From Luteimonas sp. FCS-9 (lineage in GTDB: Bacteria; Pseudomonadota; Gammaproteobacteria; Xanthomonadales; Xanthomonadaceae), in contig NZ_LASZ01000001.1 of the NCBI RefSeq assembly GCF_001014645.1, positions 310,001 to 374,000 on the forward strand: a DNA stretch of 64,000 bases. Reading direction: 5' to 3'. Shown piece after piece: positions 8,363 to 19,908 of this stretch. Each line of letters starts with the position of its first letter. Position 1 is the first letter of the stretch. Both the position numbers and the translations under genes were made by a program. The notes beneath the pieces are model-generated. The model did no database searches, was not told where the DNA came from, and worked only from the letters and a program-made list of their open reading frames with translations.

Positions 8363-11086
8363 TCAGTCGAGGTCGTAGCTCACCGTCAACGCATAGGTCG
8401 CACCGTAGTTGTTGAGGTTGCGCATCGTCTGGTAGTGCTCGCCCACCGTCTGGTACTGGTCCTCGTTGAACACGTTCGCGGCGCTCAGTCCCACCGTCCA
8501 GCGCGGGTCGATCCGGGTCACCCAGGCGATGTCGGTCACCGAGCGGGAACGGAAGCCGCGGTTGCCCCACTCGTTGGCGCCGATGGTGAAGATGTGCTTG
8601 CCGGTGTAGTTGCGCGACACCGTCAACCGGCTGTCGCGCCACGGCACGTGCCAGGTCACGCCGAGATTGGCGAGCTTGTCGGGCTGGGTCGCCAGCTGGT
8701 CGATCCGGCGCGAGCCTTCCGACCAGGTGTAGGTCATCTCGCCGTCCATGCGCGTGGCGTTGAACATGACGTCGAAGCGCTGGCCCCACAGCGGCATGTC
8801 GCGGCTGACGACCGACAGTTCCACGCCGCGCACGCTGGAATCGTCGAGGTTGCGCGGCGTGGTGATCGTGGTCAGCAGGCCGTCGGCGTCGATGCGTTCT
8901 TCGCTGATGCCGACGATGTTGTCCTCGATCGCCTTGTGGAACAGCGCCAGCGACACGTAGCCGCTGTTGCCGTTGAAGTACCTCTCTACCGACACGTCGA
9001 GATTGCGCGAGCGCAGCGGCTCGAGATCCGGATTGCCGCGCGAGAGCGTGCAGTCGCCGGTGTCGGCATTGCAGTTCAGCACCTCGGCCTGGGCGATGTT
9101 GGACGGGATCGGACGGCCGATCGTCCTGCTGGCGCTCAAGCGCAGGTTGACGTCGTCGCGCACGCGCGCGACCAGGTTGAACGACGGCAGCAGGTTGTCG
9201 TAGCCGCCCGCGTTGGTCGTCGTCCCGGTCACCACCCCGCCTTCGATCGCAGGCGTGTAGGCCTTGAATGCGGTGTCGTCGTAGCGCACGCCCACGATCG
9301 CCTGGATCAGGTCGGTGGCGTAGTGCAGCGACAGGTAGGCATCGCGGATCTTCTCCACATAGCGGAAATCCGAGGCCTGGCTCTGGTACGCGGTCGCGAC
9401 GTCGTTCAACCCCAACCCCGACCACCCGCCGCCCTCGACGAAGCGCGGAGTGTCGAAGAACGGCAACGCGTACATCGCGTGCGGATACCGCCAGCCCGGA
9501 TCGTAGAGATGGTCGCTGTAGTCGCCGCCCACCTGGTGCACCCGCCGGGTGTGATCGGTGTTCACGTCCAGGCGCTTGTGTTCCAGGCCCGCGGCGAACC
9601 CGAGGCCACGCGCCTCGGCCCCGATGTTGCGGGTGAAGTCCAGACGCACGTTGCCCAGGCCGGCGGTCGCGTACGTGCGGTTCGCGCCTGCGCCGCTCAG
9701 CAGGTACGGCGTGTTACCGATGATGCCCGGATCGTCCAGGCCGACCACGTTGAAGATCTCGCCGGGGCCGGACGACGCGTAGTGCAGCCGCTCGCCGGGG
9801 CCGGGCTCCGCGCGCAGGCGGACGCTGTCGCTGGTGCCATGGGAGCGGTCGCGGGTGTAGCCGGCACGCAGGCCCAGCCACTGGTCGCCTTCCGACCATT
9901 CCAGGCCGGTGAGCAGGCCGCGGTTGTTCCGGGCCAGCACGCGGTCCTCGAAGATCACCTCCATCGCCTGGATGTCCTTCGTACCGGACGTCGGCGTCTG
10001 CCCCGCCACCGCCTGCCGGGTGACGAACTGGAACCCGTTCTCGGTCCGCCGCTCCTCGAGTCCGTAACCGAACACCAGCATGGACGCACGCAACGGGCTG
10101 TTGCTGGGCATCCACTCGAGCTTGGCCGAACCGCCGTAGCTGTTGATCCAGCGGTTGTCCGCGTAATAGGCGATGGCGTTGGGCGCCACCATGCCGTTCC
10201 AGCCCGCGGCCGGCAGGGGGCCGCCGATCGGCGCGCCATCGTTGTCGAAGAAGTGGTGCGAGGTCTGGAAGAGCTTGTTCTGCGAGGTCTGGAACTGCTG
10301 CTGGCGCAGCGACACGGTGATCCCGAACTGGTCGTCGTCGCCGAAGACGGTGGAGTAACGCCCCTTGAGCCCGCCGCCCCAGCGCGAGGTGGTGCGCGGC
10401 ATCGAATTGGCGCCGTCGTCGTTGCTCAGGTCGTGGTAATTGGCGCTCCCCTCGACATGCAGGGCATGCCGGCCGTGGTCGAACGCGCTGCCGCTGATCA
10501 GGTCGATGCTGGCACCCACGCCGTCGGCCGCCTGCTCGGCGGAGAAGGTCTTGTAGATGTCGATGCGGTCGGCGATGTCGTTGGGGATCATCTGCAGGTT
10601 GATCTTGCGCTCGCCGCCGCCCTCGTCGCCGACCGAGGCCATCGTGATGCCGTCGATCGTGGTGCTGTTGATGTTGGGCGAGATGCCGCGCACCGAGACG
10701 TAGCGCGGCTGGTCCTCGTCGCGCATCAGGCTCACGCCGGGCGCGACCAGCAGCTTCTGCGCGATCGAGTCTTCCTGGCTGGTGACCTGGATGCTGTTCT
10801 CGTCGAGCGAGTCGACGGTCACGCCGGCGTTGCGCTTGCTGCGCACCGCGTTGTCGGTGACGACCGCCGCGGTGACCTGGACGGCATCGAGGGTGCGGGC
10901 CGCGTCCGGCGACGCGTCGTCGGCCACGGCCTGCCCGACCGCGACCGCCAGTGCGACCGCGAGCAGCGTGCGCGGCAGCGCGTGCGTCCGTGTCCCGGCG
11001 CCTGTACCGGCGCGCGTGCCGTCCACGACGTTGCGCCCATTGCGGTCCGGCCGCGGCGCGGCCTGCGATGCCCAACTCTGCTGCAT
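8363..11086 (-). CDS. TonB-dependent receptor (Xanthomonas/Caulobacter type)
   Basis: This outer-membrane receptor imports a ligand using TonB and the proton-motive force. The 907-residue product has a signal segment at about 35-52, a TonB-box-like stretch (LDAVQVTA), a plug domain (SIAQKLLVAPGVS, PRYVSVRGISPNINSTTIDG) and a 22-strand-type barrel ending with TYALTVSYDLD. ATG 11086 was chosen for the AGGAA ribosome site. The roughly 34 residues before the hydrophobic stretch are long for a signal n-region, so the true start may be further in. It is first in a unit with the EEP hydrolase (56 bp) and GH92 mannosidase, so the cargo is probably manno-oligosaccharide. LacI-type dyads lie upstream. 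Confidence 0.92.
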   Translation of the reverse strand: MQQSWASQAAPRPDRNGRNVVDGTRAGTGAGTRTHALPRTLLAVALAVAVGQAVADDASPDAARTLDAVQVTAAVVTDNAVRSKRNAGVTVDSLDENSIQVTSQEDSIAQKLLVAPGVSLMRDEDQPRYVSVRGISPNINSTTIDGITMASVGDEGGGERKINLQMIPNDIADRIDIYKTFSAEQAADGVGASIDLISGSAFDHGRHALHVEGSANYHDLSNDDGANSMPRTTSRWGGGLKGRYSTVFGDDDQFGITVSLRQQQFQTSQNKLFQTSHHFFDNDGAPIGGPLPAAGWNGMVAPNAIAYYADNRWINSYGGSAKLEWMPSNSPLRASMLVFGYGLEERRTENGFQFVTRQAVAGQTPTSGTKDIQAMEVIFEDRVLARNNRGLLTGLEWSEGDQWLGLRAGYTRDRSHGTSDSVRLRAEPGPGERLHYASSGPGEIFNVVGLDDPGIIGNTPYLLSGAGANRTYATAGLGNVRLDFTRNIGAEARGLGFAAGLEHKRLDVNTDHTRRVHQVGGDYSDHLYDPGWRYPHAMYALPFFDTPRFVEGGGWSGLGLNDVATAYQSQASDFRYVEKIRDAYLSLHYATDLIQAIVGVRYDDTAFKAYTPAIEGGVVTGTTTNAGGYDNLLPSFNLVARVRDDVNLRLSASRTIGRPIPSNIAQAEVLNCNADTGDCTLSRGNPDLEPLRSRNLDVSVERYFNGNSGYVSLALFHKAIEDNIVGISEERIDADGLLTTITTPRNLDDSSVRGVELSVVSRDMPLWGQRFDVMFNATRMDGEMTYTWSEGSRRIDQLATQPDKLANLGVTWHVPWRDSRLTVSRNYTGKHIFTIGANEWGNRGFRSRSVTDIAWVTRIDPRWTVGLSAANVFNEDQYQTVGEHYQTMRNLNNYGATYALTVSYDLD

Positions 11087-11125
11087 GACGATTTCCTGCT
11101 GTTCGGTTCGACGGGGAGATGACGC

Positions 11126-11137
11126 TGAATCGATCCA
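11126..11137. promoter_or_regulatory. Possible second LacI-family operator in the TonB receptor leader
   Basis: TGAATCGATCCA is symmetric at 10 of 12 positions around a central CG. It shares the GAATCGAT core with the better dyad at 11252-11265, whose centre is 127 bp away. Two such sites could allow looping by one repressor. This is weak on its own. Confidence 0.4.
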
Positions 11138-11251
11138 ATCCGGAGAGGCCGAGCCTGTGACGCAGCGACCTCGCCTGGAGAATGGACACGTGTGGACCGG
11201 TCTCGCACCAAAGCGCTGCCGAGGCCCTGTCACCGGTCGCCCGCACGCTGT

Positions 11252-11280
11252 TTGAATCGATTTAAGTCGCGCACATTATC
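11252..11280 (-). promoter_or_regulatory. Promoter and LacI-type operator of the TonB receptor/EEP/GH92 unit
   Basis: On the minus strand a GATAAT -10 element (11275-11280) is followed by the dyad TTGAATCGATTTAA (11252-11265), symmetric at 12 of 14 positions with a central CG as in LacI-family operators. The dyad falls around the expected transcription start, where a repressor would block initiation. I see no convincing -35. The leader to the ATG is about 180 nt. No regulator gene lies nearby. Confidence 0.55.
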
Positions 11281-11431
11281 GTCGCGATGTGACAGTCGCG
11301 CGTCAGCATCGGGCGTCGCCATGCCCGGCGGCCGACGCGGGACGGCCGTCGGTGCGCCCCACCATTCCGTGCCGAGAGCGGCAGCACGCCTCTGTATCCT
11401 GAGCGGCCCCGACATTCGACGAGGTGCTCCG

Positions 11432-12424
<993 letters not shown>

Positions 12425-12425
12425 T

Positions 12426-12445
12426 CCGGCCGCGCCGGCGGCCGG
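12426..12445. terminator. Hairpin between convergent acuI and cbpA
   Basis: CCGGCCGC, a 4-nt loop and GCGGCCGG form a perfect 8-bp stem in the 26-bp gap between two convergent stop codons. No T-tract follows on either strand, so termination by it is only possible, not shown. Confidence 0.35.
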
Positions 12446-12450
12446 CCGCC

Positions 12451-13359
12451 TCAGGCCTCGCCGGAGAACGCCTCGCGCAGCGTGCCATAGGCCGCGGTCT
12501 GCGCCTCGGTGCGCGGCGTCGGCGCCTGGATCTCGAGTTCGACGAGCTGGTCGCCGGCCGCGGCGCCGCCGCTGCCCGGCAGGCCGCGTCCGCGCAGCCG
12601 CAGCTTGCGGCCGGCCTCCGAGCCGGGCGGGATCTTCAGCTCGACCCGGCCGCCGAGCGTCGCCACGCTGAGCGTCGCACCGAGCGCGGCGTCCCACGGC
12701 GCGACCGGCAGCGAGTGGATGATGTTGCGCCCGTCGACCTCGAAGTCGGGATGGGCGGCGTACTCGATCTCCAGCAGCAGGTCGCCGCCGTGCTGGCCCT
12801 GCCCCGGCAGACGCACGACCTGGCCGGGCCGGATGCCCTTGGGGATGCGCACGTCGAAGGTCTTGCCCAACACCGGCACGCGGACGCTGTCGCCGCGGTA
12901 GACCGTCTCCAGCGGCACCGCCAGTCGCGCGCGCGTGTCGCCGCGCGGCGCATGCCCGCGGGTGCCGGGCCCGGCCTGTCCGCCGAAGCCGCCGCCGGCG
13001 CGCCGGCCGAACAGTTCCTCGAAGAAGTCGCTGAAGCCGCCGCCGGCACCGCCACCGGCGAAGATCTCGTCGAAGTCCACGCCGCCCGCGCCGGGTCCGC
13101 CGAAGCCGCCGGGCGGCGGCCGGACCTCGTCGCCGGGACGGTAGCCGCGTGCGCGCAACTGGTCGTAGGCCTTGCGCTTGTCGGGATCGCGCAGGGCCTC
13201 GTAGGCCTCGTTGATCGCCTTGAACGTCTCTTCGGCGCCGGCCTCCTTGCTGACGTCGGGATGGTACTTGCGTGCCTTGCGGCGATAGGCGGTCTTGATT
13301 TCCGCGTCGCCGGCATTCGGCTCGACGCCGAGAATCTCGTAGTAATCCTTGAACTGCAT
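12451..13359 (-). CDS. cbpA: DnaJ-class co-chaperone CbpA
   Basis: This 302-residue curved-DNA-binding type J-protein stimulates DnaK ATPase. The N-terminal J domain (MQFKDYYEILGVE) has the HPD tripeptide in KYHPDVSKE, followed by a Gly/Phe-rich region (about 75-130) without the cysteine zinc finger of true DnaJ. Two C-terminal substrate-binding domains follow (VPLETVYRGD, KIPPGSEAGRKLRLRGRGLPG). The start at 13359 is the ATG of the conserved J domain; the longer frame upstream has no homology-like features. It lies 156 bp downstream of an Hsp20 gene on the same strand and probably shares its heat-shock promoter. Confidence 0.93.
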   Translation of the reverse strand: MQFKDYYEILGVEPNAGDAEIKTAYRRKARKYHPDVSKEAGAEETFKAINEAYEALRDPDKRKAYDQLRARGYRPGDEVRPPPGGFGGPGAGGVDFDEIFAGGGAGGGFSDFFEELFGRRAGGGFGGQAGPGTRGHAPRGDTRARLAVPLETVYRGDSVRVPVLGKTFDVRIPKGIRPGQVVRLPGQGQHGGDLLLEIEYAAHPDFEVDGRNIIHSLPVAPWDAALGATLSVATLGGRVELKIPPGSEAGRKLRLRGRGLPGSGGAAAGDQLVELEIQAPTPRTEAQTAAYGTLREAFSGEA

Positions 13360-13515
13360 GTGGGGAGTTCCAATGCGGCGCCGCGGCGCCGCGACAATGG
13401 GGATCGCCGGATCCGGGGGCCGGATGCGACAGCGGCCCGCAGGATACCTGCAGGCCGCCGTGTCCGTCGTCGTCGCCACGCCGCGCGGATCGCGCGGCGC
13501 GTCACGGGCGCCCGC

Positions 13516-14037
13516 TTACGCCTGGGAGGCCGCGTCCTGCGCCGCACCGACCTGGATCCGCCGCGGCGTGGTCTCGGGCCGCTTGGGGATGCTGATCTCC
13601 AGCACGCCGTTGTGCCCGGTCGCGGTGATCGCGTTGGCGTCGGCGCTGTCGGGCAACGAGAAGCGGCGGTGGAAATGGCCGGTCGCGCGCTCGATCCGCG
13701 AGAAGCGCACGTCGCCGCGCCCCGCTTCGCCACCCTCGGCGGCGTCGCCGCCGGTGCGCGTGCGGCGCTCGCCCTTCAGGCTCAGGATGCCCTTGTCCAT
13801 CCAGATCTCGACGTCCTGCGGATCGATGCCCGGCAGATCGGCCAGGATCACGAACCGGTCGCGCTCCTCGTGGATGTCCACGCGCGGGACCCACTGGCTG
13901 GTGACGACCGAGGACTCGTCCTGGGCGTCGCCGCCCTGCACGAACTGGTCGAAGAAACGCCGCATCTCGTCCTGGAACGTCGCGCGCTCGGTGCGGGCCG
14001 GCTGGCGGGCGACGGCACGGTAGGCTTCATGTCGCAT
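13516..14037 (-). CDS. Hsp20/alpha-crystallin family small heat-shock protein
   Basis: This ATP-independent holdase keeps unfolding proteins soluble. The 173-residue product has the alpha-crystallin domain at about 50-155: VPRVDIHEERDRFVILADLPG at the start, GILSLKGER in the middle, then the FHRRFSLPDSAD segment and the terminal NGVLEISIPK with the I-x-I-type anchoring strand. The start at 14037 (MRHEAYRA) is the usual N-terminus of this group. It is the first gene of the chaperone pair with cbpA, and a sigma-32-like promoter lies 49-76 bp upstream. Confidence 0.93.
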   Translation of the reverse strand: MRHEAYRAVARQPARTERATFQDEMRRFFDQFVQGGDAQDESSVVTSQWVPRVDIHEERDRFVILADLPGIDPQDVEIWMDKGILSLKGERRTRTGGDAAEGGEAGRGDVRFSRIERATGHFHRRFSLPDSADANAITATGHNGVLEISIPKRPETTPRRIQVGAAQDAASQA

Positions 14038-14085
14038 GGGATGACTCCGTGTTGAAAGGCGGCCCCGTCGGCCGCGATGTCCCGG

Positions 14086-14113
14086 ATCTGGGAACCGGCG
14101 CGCCGGTTTCAAG
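14086..14113 (-). promoter_or_regulatory. Sigma-32 (RpoH)-type heat-shock promoter for hsp20-cbpA
   Basis: Read on the minus strand, CTTGAAA (14107-14113) is an exact match to the heat-shock -35 element. After a 13-bp spacer comes TCCCAGAT (14086-14093), matching six of eight positions of CCCCATNT. The spacer is largely a perfect palindrome (ACCGGCGCGCCGGT). The gene pair it serves encodes two chaperones, which supports the call. Confidence 0.75.
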
Positions 14114-14177
14114 CCGTCCCGGCGACGCCGTGCGCGAGCGGATAGACTGCGTTCACCCTGTCCCCCGCGAGTCCACC

Positions 14178-14657
14178 ATGACCATCCAGATCGGCGACGC
14201 CATTCCCGAGGTGACGCTCAAGCACATCAACGACGGCGTGCGCGTCATCGACACCCCGACCGTGTTCTCCGGCAAGCACGTCGTGCTGTTCGCCGTGCCC
14301 GGCGCATTCACGCCGACCTGTTCGGAACGCCACCTGCCCGGCTTCGTCGAACACTTCGACGCGTTCCGCAGCCGCGGCATCGACGTGGTCTGCATCGCGG
14401 TCAACGATCCGTTCGTGATGCAGGCCTGGGGCGAGAGCGTCGGCGTGCCCGACGGCCTGCAGATGCTCTCCGACGGCAACGCCGATTTCGTGCGCGCACT
14501 CGGGCTGGAGATGGACGCGACCGCCTACGGTATGGGCACGCGCGCCAAGCGTTTCGCGCTGTACGCCGAGGACGGCGTGGTCCGGCAGCTGTTCGTCGAG
14601 GCGCCCGGCGAATTCAAGGTGTCGTCGGCCGAGCACGTGCTGGCGAGCCTGGACTGA
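14178..14657 (+). CDS. Prx5-type peroxiredoxin
   Basis: The 159-residue thiol peroxidase reduces hydrogen peroxide and organic peroxides in the cytoplasm. The peroxidatic cysteine lies in the PGAFTPTCSERHLPGF motif (Cys48), the signature of the Prx5/PrxII branch. A second cysteine (Cys72, VVCIAVNDPF) is present. No fused glutaredoxin domain is seen. The ATG at 14178 starts the conserved MTIQIGDAIP end. It diverges from the Hsp20 gene across a 140-bp region with the heat-shock promoter and converges with pbpC across a palindromic repeat. Confidence 0.93.
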   Translation: MTIQIGDAIPEVTLKHINDGVRVIDTPTVFSGKHVVLFAVPGAFTPTCSERHLPGFVEHFDAFRSRGIDVVCIAVNDPFVMQAWGESVGVPDGLQMLSDGNADFVRALGLEMDATAYGMGTRAKRFALYAEDGVVRQLFVEAPGEFKVSSAEHVLASLD

Positions 14658-14671
14658 GGCATGCGCCCCCT

Positions 14672-14738
14672 GTAGGAGCGCGCTCGCGCGCGAGGAGCTT
14701 CATCGGGAAAGCTTCATCGCGCGCGAGCGCGCGCCTAC
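14672..14738. repeat. GTAGGAGCGCGC palindromic repeat, copy B
   Basis: Arms beginning GTAGGAGCGCGCTCGCGCGCGA and the matching right arm ending GCGCCTAC lie between the convergent peroxiredoxin and pbpC genes. One arm ends in CGCCTAC instead of CTCCTAC. Confidence 0.85.
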
Positions 14739-14757
14739 AGGGCCCGGTGCTCCCTCA

Positions 14758-17142
14758 TCACTGCGCCACCCGGAATGCCACGCTCCGCCACGCACCGTCG
14801 TCCGCCAGCGCCGTCAGCGTGTGTGCGCCCGCGGTGTCGAACTCGTGCCGCAGCCATTGCGTGCCACGCGTCTGGCCGATCCACCGGCCATCGAGCAGCC
14901 ACTGCACCCCGCCCTCGCTGCCGAGGGCCCGCAATTGCAGGCGCACGCCGTGCGCGCTGCCCGGGGGCCGCAGCAGCGTCACGCCGTCCTCCAGACCCTC
15001 GATGTGCAACGCACCGGCCGCCTCGCGGCCGTCGGGCCGGCAGTCCGGTGCCAGCGGCGGCAGCTGCGCAGCGCGCCGCGTGGCCGCCGGCAGCCAGGGC
15101 GAGACCAGCGCCGGCCAGCGCGCGATCGCACGCGATGCGCGCGGGTGCGGTGCGTCGCAGTCGGCCGACAGCCGCCGGCCGCTGCGCGCGTCGACATCGA
15201 AACGCACACGCCCCGCGCTCCAGCGGCGCGCATCGCGCTCGGCGAAGGTCGGCGGCACGTTGCCGTCCAGCGTCCAGGCATCGAGCCGGCGCTGGCACAG
15301 CGCCGGTTCCTGCGCGTCGGCGGCGGTGCCCAGCGGCCAGCAGACCTCGACCTCGCGCACGTTGCGCGGCGGCGGCGCACGCTGCCCGTCGCCCCGCGCA
15401 CGCGGCAGGCTGTCGACGGTCTCGAGCAGCAGCGGCAACGCGGTGATCGCGCCGTACTGGCCCGGCAGCGGCGTGCCGTCGGGCCGTCCGACCCACACGC
15501 CGACCGTGTAGCGGTGCGTGCCGCCGAGCGCCCACGCGTCGCGGTAGCCGTAGCTGGTGCCGGTCTTCCACGACACCCTCGGCCGGTCCCCGGTGTCGAA
15601 CGTGCCGGCGCGCCCGCCGGGCCGGTCGGCCGATTCGAGGATCTCGCGCACGATCCACGCCGCACCGGGCGACAGCAGCCGGCGGTCCCGCGGCGCGGCA
15701 TCAGGCGTGTAGCGCACGCGGCCGGCGATCCCGTCGCGATGGAGCGCCGCGTGCGTGCCGACCAGCTGCTCGAGCGTCGCCCCGGTCCCGCCCAGGATCA
15801 GCGACAGGTTCGGCACCGCCCCGCGCGGGAAGCGCAGCGTGACGCCGGCGTTGTCGAGCCGGGCGGCGAACCGCGCAGGGCCCACCCGGTCGAGCAGGTC
15901 CACCGCCGGCACGTTCAACGACAGCCGCAGCGCATCGGCGGCGGCGACCGGCCCGTTGAACGCGGCGTCGAAGTTGCCGGGGCGATAGCCGCCGAACGAC
16001 TGCGGCGCATCGACCAGCAGGCTGGCCGAGTGGATCAGTCCGTCGTCGAGCGCCATGCCGTAGAGGAACGGCTTGAGCGTCGAGCCCGGCGAGCGCCACG
16101 CGCGCACCATGTCGACGTGGCCCAACCGCGCGCGGTCGCCGAACTCGACCGAGCCGACGTAGGCCAGCGCCTCCAGGCTGGCGTTGTCGACGACCAGCAG
16201 CGCCGCCGAGGTGCGCTCGGGCAGCTGCGAGAAGTAGCTCGCGACCCGCTGCTCGAGCATGCGCTGCAGGCCGACGTCGATCGTCGAGACGATCCGTGCC
16301 TGCCCGGGGTTCGCCGCGCGCAATCGCTGCGCGAGCAGCGCGGCGTGCAGCGGCGGCCGCAGGCTGCGCGCCACGACCGGCTCGATCTTCGCATCGTCGA
16401 CATCCGCGCGCGTCCACGTGCCCAGCGCGACCATGCGCTCGAGCACCTTGTCGCGCGCCGCGCGCGCCGCCCCGGGCGCGCGGTCGGGACGCAGCCGGCT
16501 CGGCGCCTGCGGCAGCACCGCCAGCAGCGCCGCCTCGGCCCGCGACAACCGCGCCGCCGGCTTGCCCAGGTAGGCCCAGCTGGCCGCCTCGACGCCCTCG
16601 ATCGTGCCGCCGAACGGCGCGCGCGTGAGGTACAGCGTCAGGATCTCGTCCTTGGACAGATGCGCCTCGAGCTGCAACGCGCGCAGCAGCTGCACCAGCT
16701 TGCCGCGCAGCGTGCGCCCGCGCGCAGGCTGCGGATCGAGGATGCGCGCGACCTGCATCGTCAACGTCGAGCCGCCCGAGACGATCCGCCCGCCCCGCGC
16801 CCACTGCCAGGCCGCCCGCGCCATCGCCGGCGGATTGACGCCCGGATGGCGCCGGAACCAGCGATCCTCGTAGCCGAGCAGCGCCTGCAGGTAGTACGGC
16901 GACACGCTCGCCGGCGTCGCCGGATGGCGCCAGACGCCATCGGCATCGGCGAACGCACGCAGCGGCGTGCCGTCGCGCGCGACCACCAGCACGCTCGCGT
17001 CCTCGCGCGTGGGCAACTGCGGCGGGAACGCCAGGTCGAGCGCGAGCAGCGACAGCAGCAGCGTTACCGTGCCCCAGCGCAGCCAGGGCAGCAGCCGGCG
17101 CCCCCACGTCCGGACGCGCTGTTCGCCGCGCTCAGGCCTCAA
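14758..17142 (-). CDS. pbpC: Penicillin-binding protein 1C
   Basis: This bifunctional peptidoglycan synthase sits in the cytoplasmic membrane with its enzyme domains in the periplasm. The 794 residues show a membrane anchor (about 22-40), a GT51 glycosyltransferase domain with YEDRWF (catalytic Glu92) and GGSTLTMQ, a transpeptidase domain with SPGSTLKPF (Ser354-Lys357) and KTGTSYGYRDAWA, and the C-terminal BiPBP domain typical of PBP1C. The only upstream start is TTG at 17142, overlapping the histidine kinase stop as TTGA, so translation is probably coupled. It is the last gene of the exporter/two-component unit. Its usual neighbour, an alpha-2-macroglobulin gene, lies 7.5 kb upstream. Confidence 0.94.
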   Translation of the reverse strand: MRPERGEQRVRTWGRRLLPWLRWGTVTLLLSLLALDLAFPPQLPTREDASVLVVARDGTPLRAFADADGVWRHPATPASVSPYYLQALLGYEDRWFRRHPGVNPPAMARAAWQWARGGRIVSGGSTLTMQVARILDPQPARGRTLRGKLVQLLRALQLEAHLSKDEILTLYLTRAPFGGTIEGVEAASWAYLGKPAARLSRAEAALLAVLPQAPSRLRPDRAPGAARAARDKVLERMVALGTWTRADVDDAKIEPVVARSLRPPLHAALLAQRLRAANPGQARIVSTIDVGLQRMLEQRVASYFSQLPERTSAALLVVDNASLEALAYVGSVEFGDRARLGHVDMVRAWRSPGSTLKPFLYGMALDDGLIHSASLLVDAPQSFGGYRPGNFDAAFNGPVAAADALRLSLNVPAVDLLDRVGPARFAARLDNAGVTLRFPRGAVPNLSLILGGTGATLEQLVGTHAALHRDGIAGRVRYTPDAAPRDRRLLSPGAAWIVREILESADRPGGRAGTFDTGDRPRVSWKTGTSYGYRDAWALGGTHRYTVGVWVGRPDGTPLPGQYGAITALPLLLETVDSLPRARGDGQRAPPPRNVREVEVCWPLGTAADAQEPALCQRRLDAWTLDGNVPPTFAERDARRWSAGRVRFDVDARSGRRLSADCDAPHPRASRAIARWPALVSPWLPAATRRAAQLPPLAPDCRPDGREAAGALHIEGLEDGVTLLRPPGSAHGVRLQLRALGSEGGVQWLLDGRWIGQTRGTQWLRHEFDTAGAHTLTALADDGAWRSVAFRVAQ

Positions 17143-18469
17143 CGCGTCGCTCCCTGGTCGTACGCTCCGGCCGACGGCAGGCGCACACGGGCCACGCTGC
17201 CCGGCGGCTCGTCGCGCGCCAGCAACTGCAGGCTGCCCGCCTGCGCCTCAAGGATCTGCCGCGACAGCACCAGCCCAATCCCCGAACCACCGGGCTTGGT
17301 GGTGAAGAACGGCACGAACAGGTTGTCGCTCGCCGGCAGGCCGGGCCCGCGATCGGCGATCGAGATCCGCACGTGGTCGCCGTCGAGGTCACAGACCACC
17401 TCGACCTCCCTGCCCTCGGCATTGGCCTCCAACGCGTTGCGCAACAGGTTGATCAGGACTTGCTCCAGCTGGTCGGCGTCGGCGATCACCCGCAATGGCG
17501 GCACCGTACGCAGACGCACCCGTCCATCGCCGATCAAGCGGTGCACGCGTCGCAGGTGCTCGTCGAGCGCGACCGGCGCGAGCACCGGCGGCGGCAATCG
17601 CGCCAGACGTGCGTAACCGCCGAGGAACCGCTGCAGCGCGAGGCTGCGCTGTTCGATCAGGCGCAGGCCGCCGAGTGCATCGTCGCGACTTTCGGCCGGC
17701 AGCGGCACACCCGCACCCGGCAGCAGGCGCTGCAAGGTGTCGGCCATCGACGCGATCGGCGCCAGCGAATTGTTGATCTCGTGCCCGAGCACGCGCAGCA
17801 GGCGCCGGAAGGCCTGCGCCTCCTCCTCGCGCAGGGCACGCTCCATCGGCTGCATCACCAGAAGGCGCCCCGCCTGGCTGCGGCTGCGCAGCGCGGCATG
17901 GCTGATCTGCCAGCGCCCGGCCTGTCCGCCGAAACGCTGCGCGTGTAATGCGCCACTCGGCAACGCGAACAGAGGCGCCAGACCAAGCGTCGTCGCGTCC
18001 TTGCCGAGTGCCGTCGCTGCGGGTCGCCCCAGCACGCGTTCGCCTGCCGGATTGAGCATGCGCAGCCGCATGTCCTGTTCGAACACGAACACCGCGCCGT
18101 CGAGCGTCGCCAGCGTCTTGGCCAGCAACTGCAGACTCTCGTGCACGTGGCGACGCTCGTCCTGCAGGTGCAGGGCCAGACGGTTGAAGGCCTCGGCCGC
18201 CACGACATCGCCCGGCCGGCCGATCGTCGCTGCGCGCAGGCTGTAGTCGCCTTCGCGTAACGCATCCACCAGGCTGGCCAGGGTCACGAGCGCGCGGCGA
18301 GCGCGGGCAACCTGCAGCGCCGCCAGCCCCGCGGTCAGGCTGACCACCAGTATCGCCAGCCAGATGCGGGCGGCGCCCTGCGGGATGCCGGCCACAAGCA
18401 CGATGCACAGCGCAGACAGCGCCGGAAGCGCTACCAGCAGCACGCGCCACAGCGGTAGCGCTGCGCCTC

Positions 18470-18473
<4 letters not shown>
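17139..18473 (-). CDS. Sensor histidine kinase with no periplasmic sensor domain
   Basis: This kinase (444 residues) would phosphorylate the response regulator encoded just upstream. Two membrane helices (about 10-29 and 36-56) are joined by only about six residues, so stimuli must be read in the membrane or cytoplasm. A HAMP-like linker (57-105), a PAS-like region (about 120-200), the phospho-acceptor H-box GHEINNSLAPI (His231), and an ATPase domain with N-box LLRNALEANAEG and G-box ADRGPGLP plus SGIGLVLSRQI follow, as in NtrY/NtrB-like kinases. I chose GTG 18473, which overlaps the regulator stop by 4 bp (GTGA-type overlap); the frame further upstream is antisense-like filler. Confidence 0.9.
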
Positions 18474-19858
<1,385 letters not shown>

Positions 19859-19908
19859 GGCGCAAGTCTAGTCGGAAGTCGCGCCGGCGCTCTGGGCGGC
19901 CACCGCGC

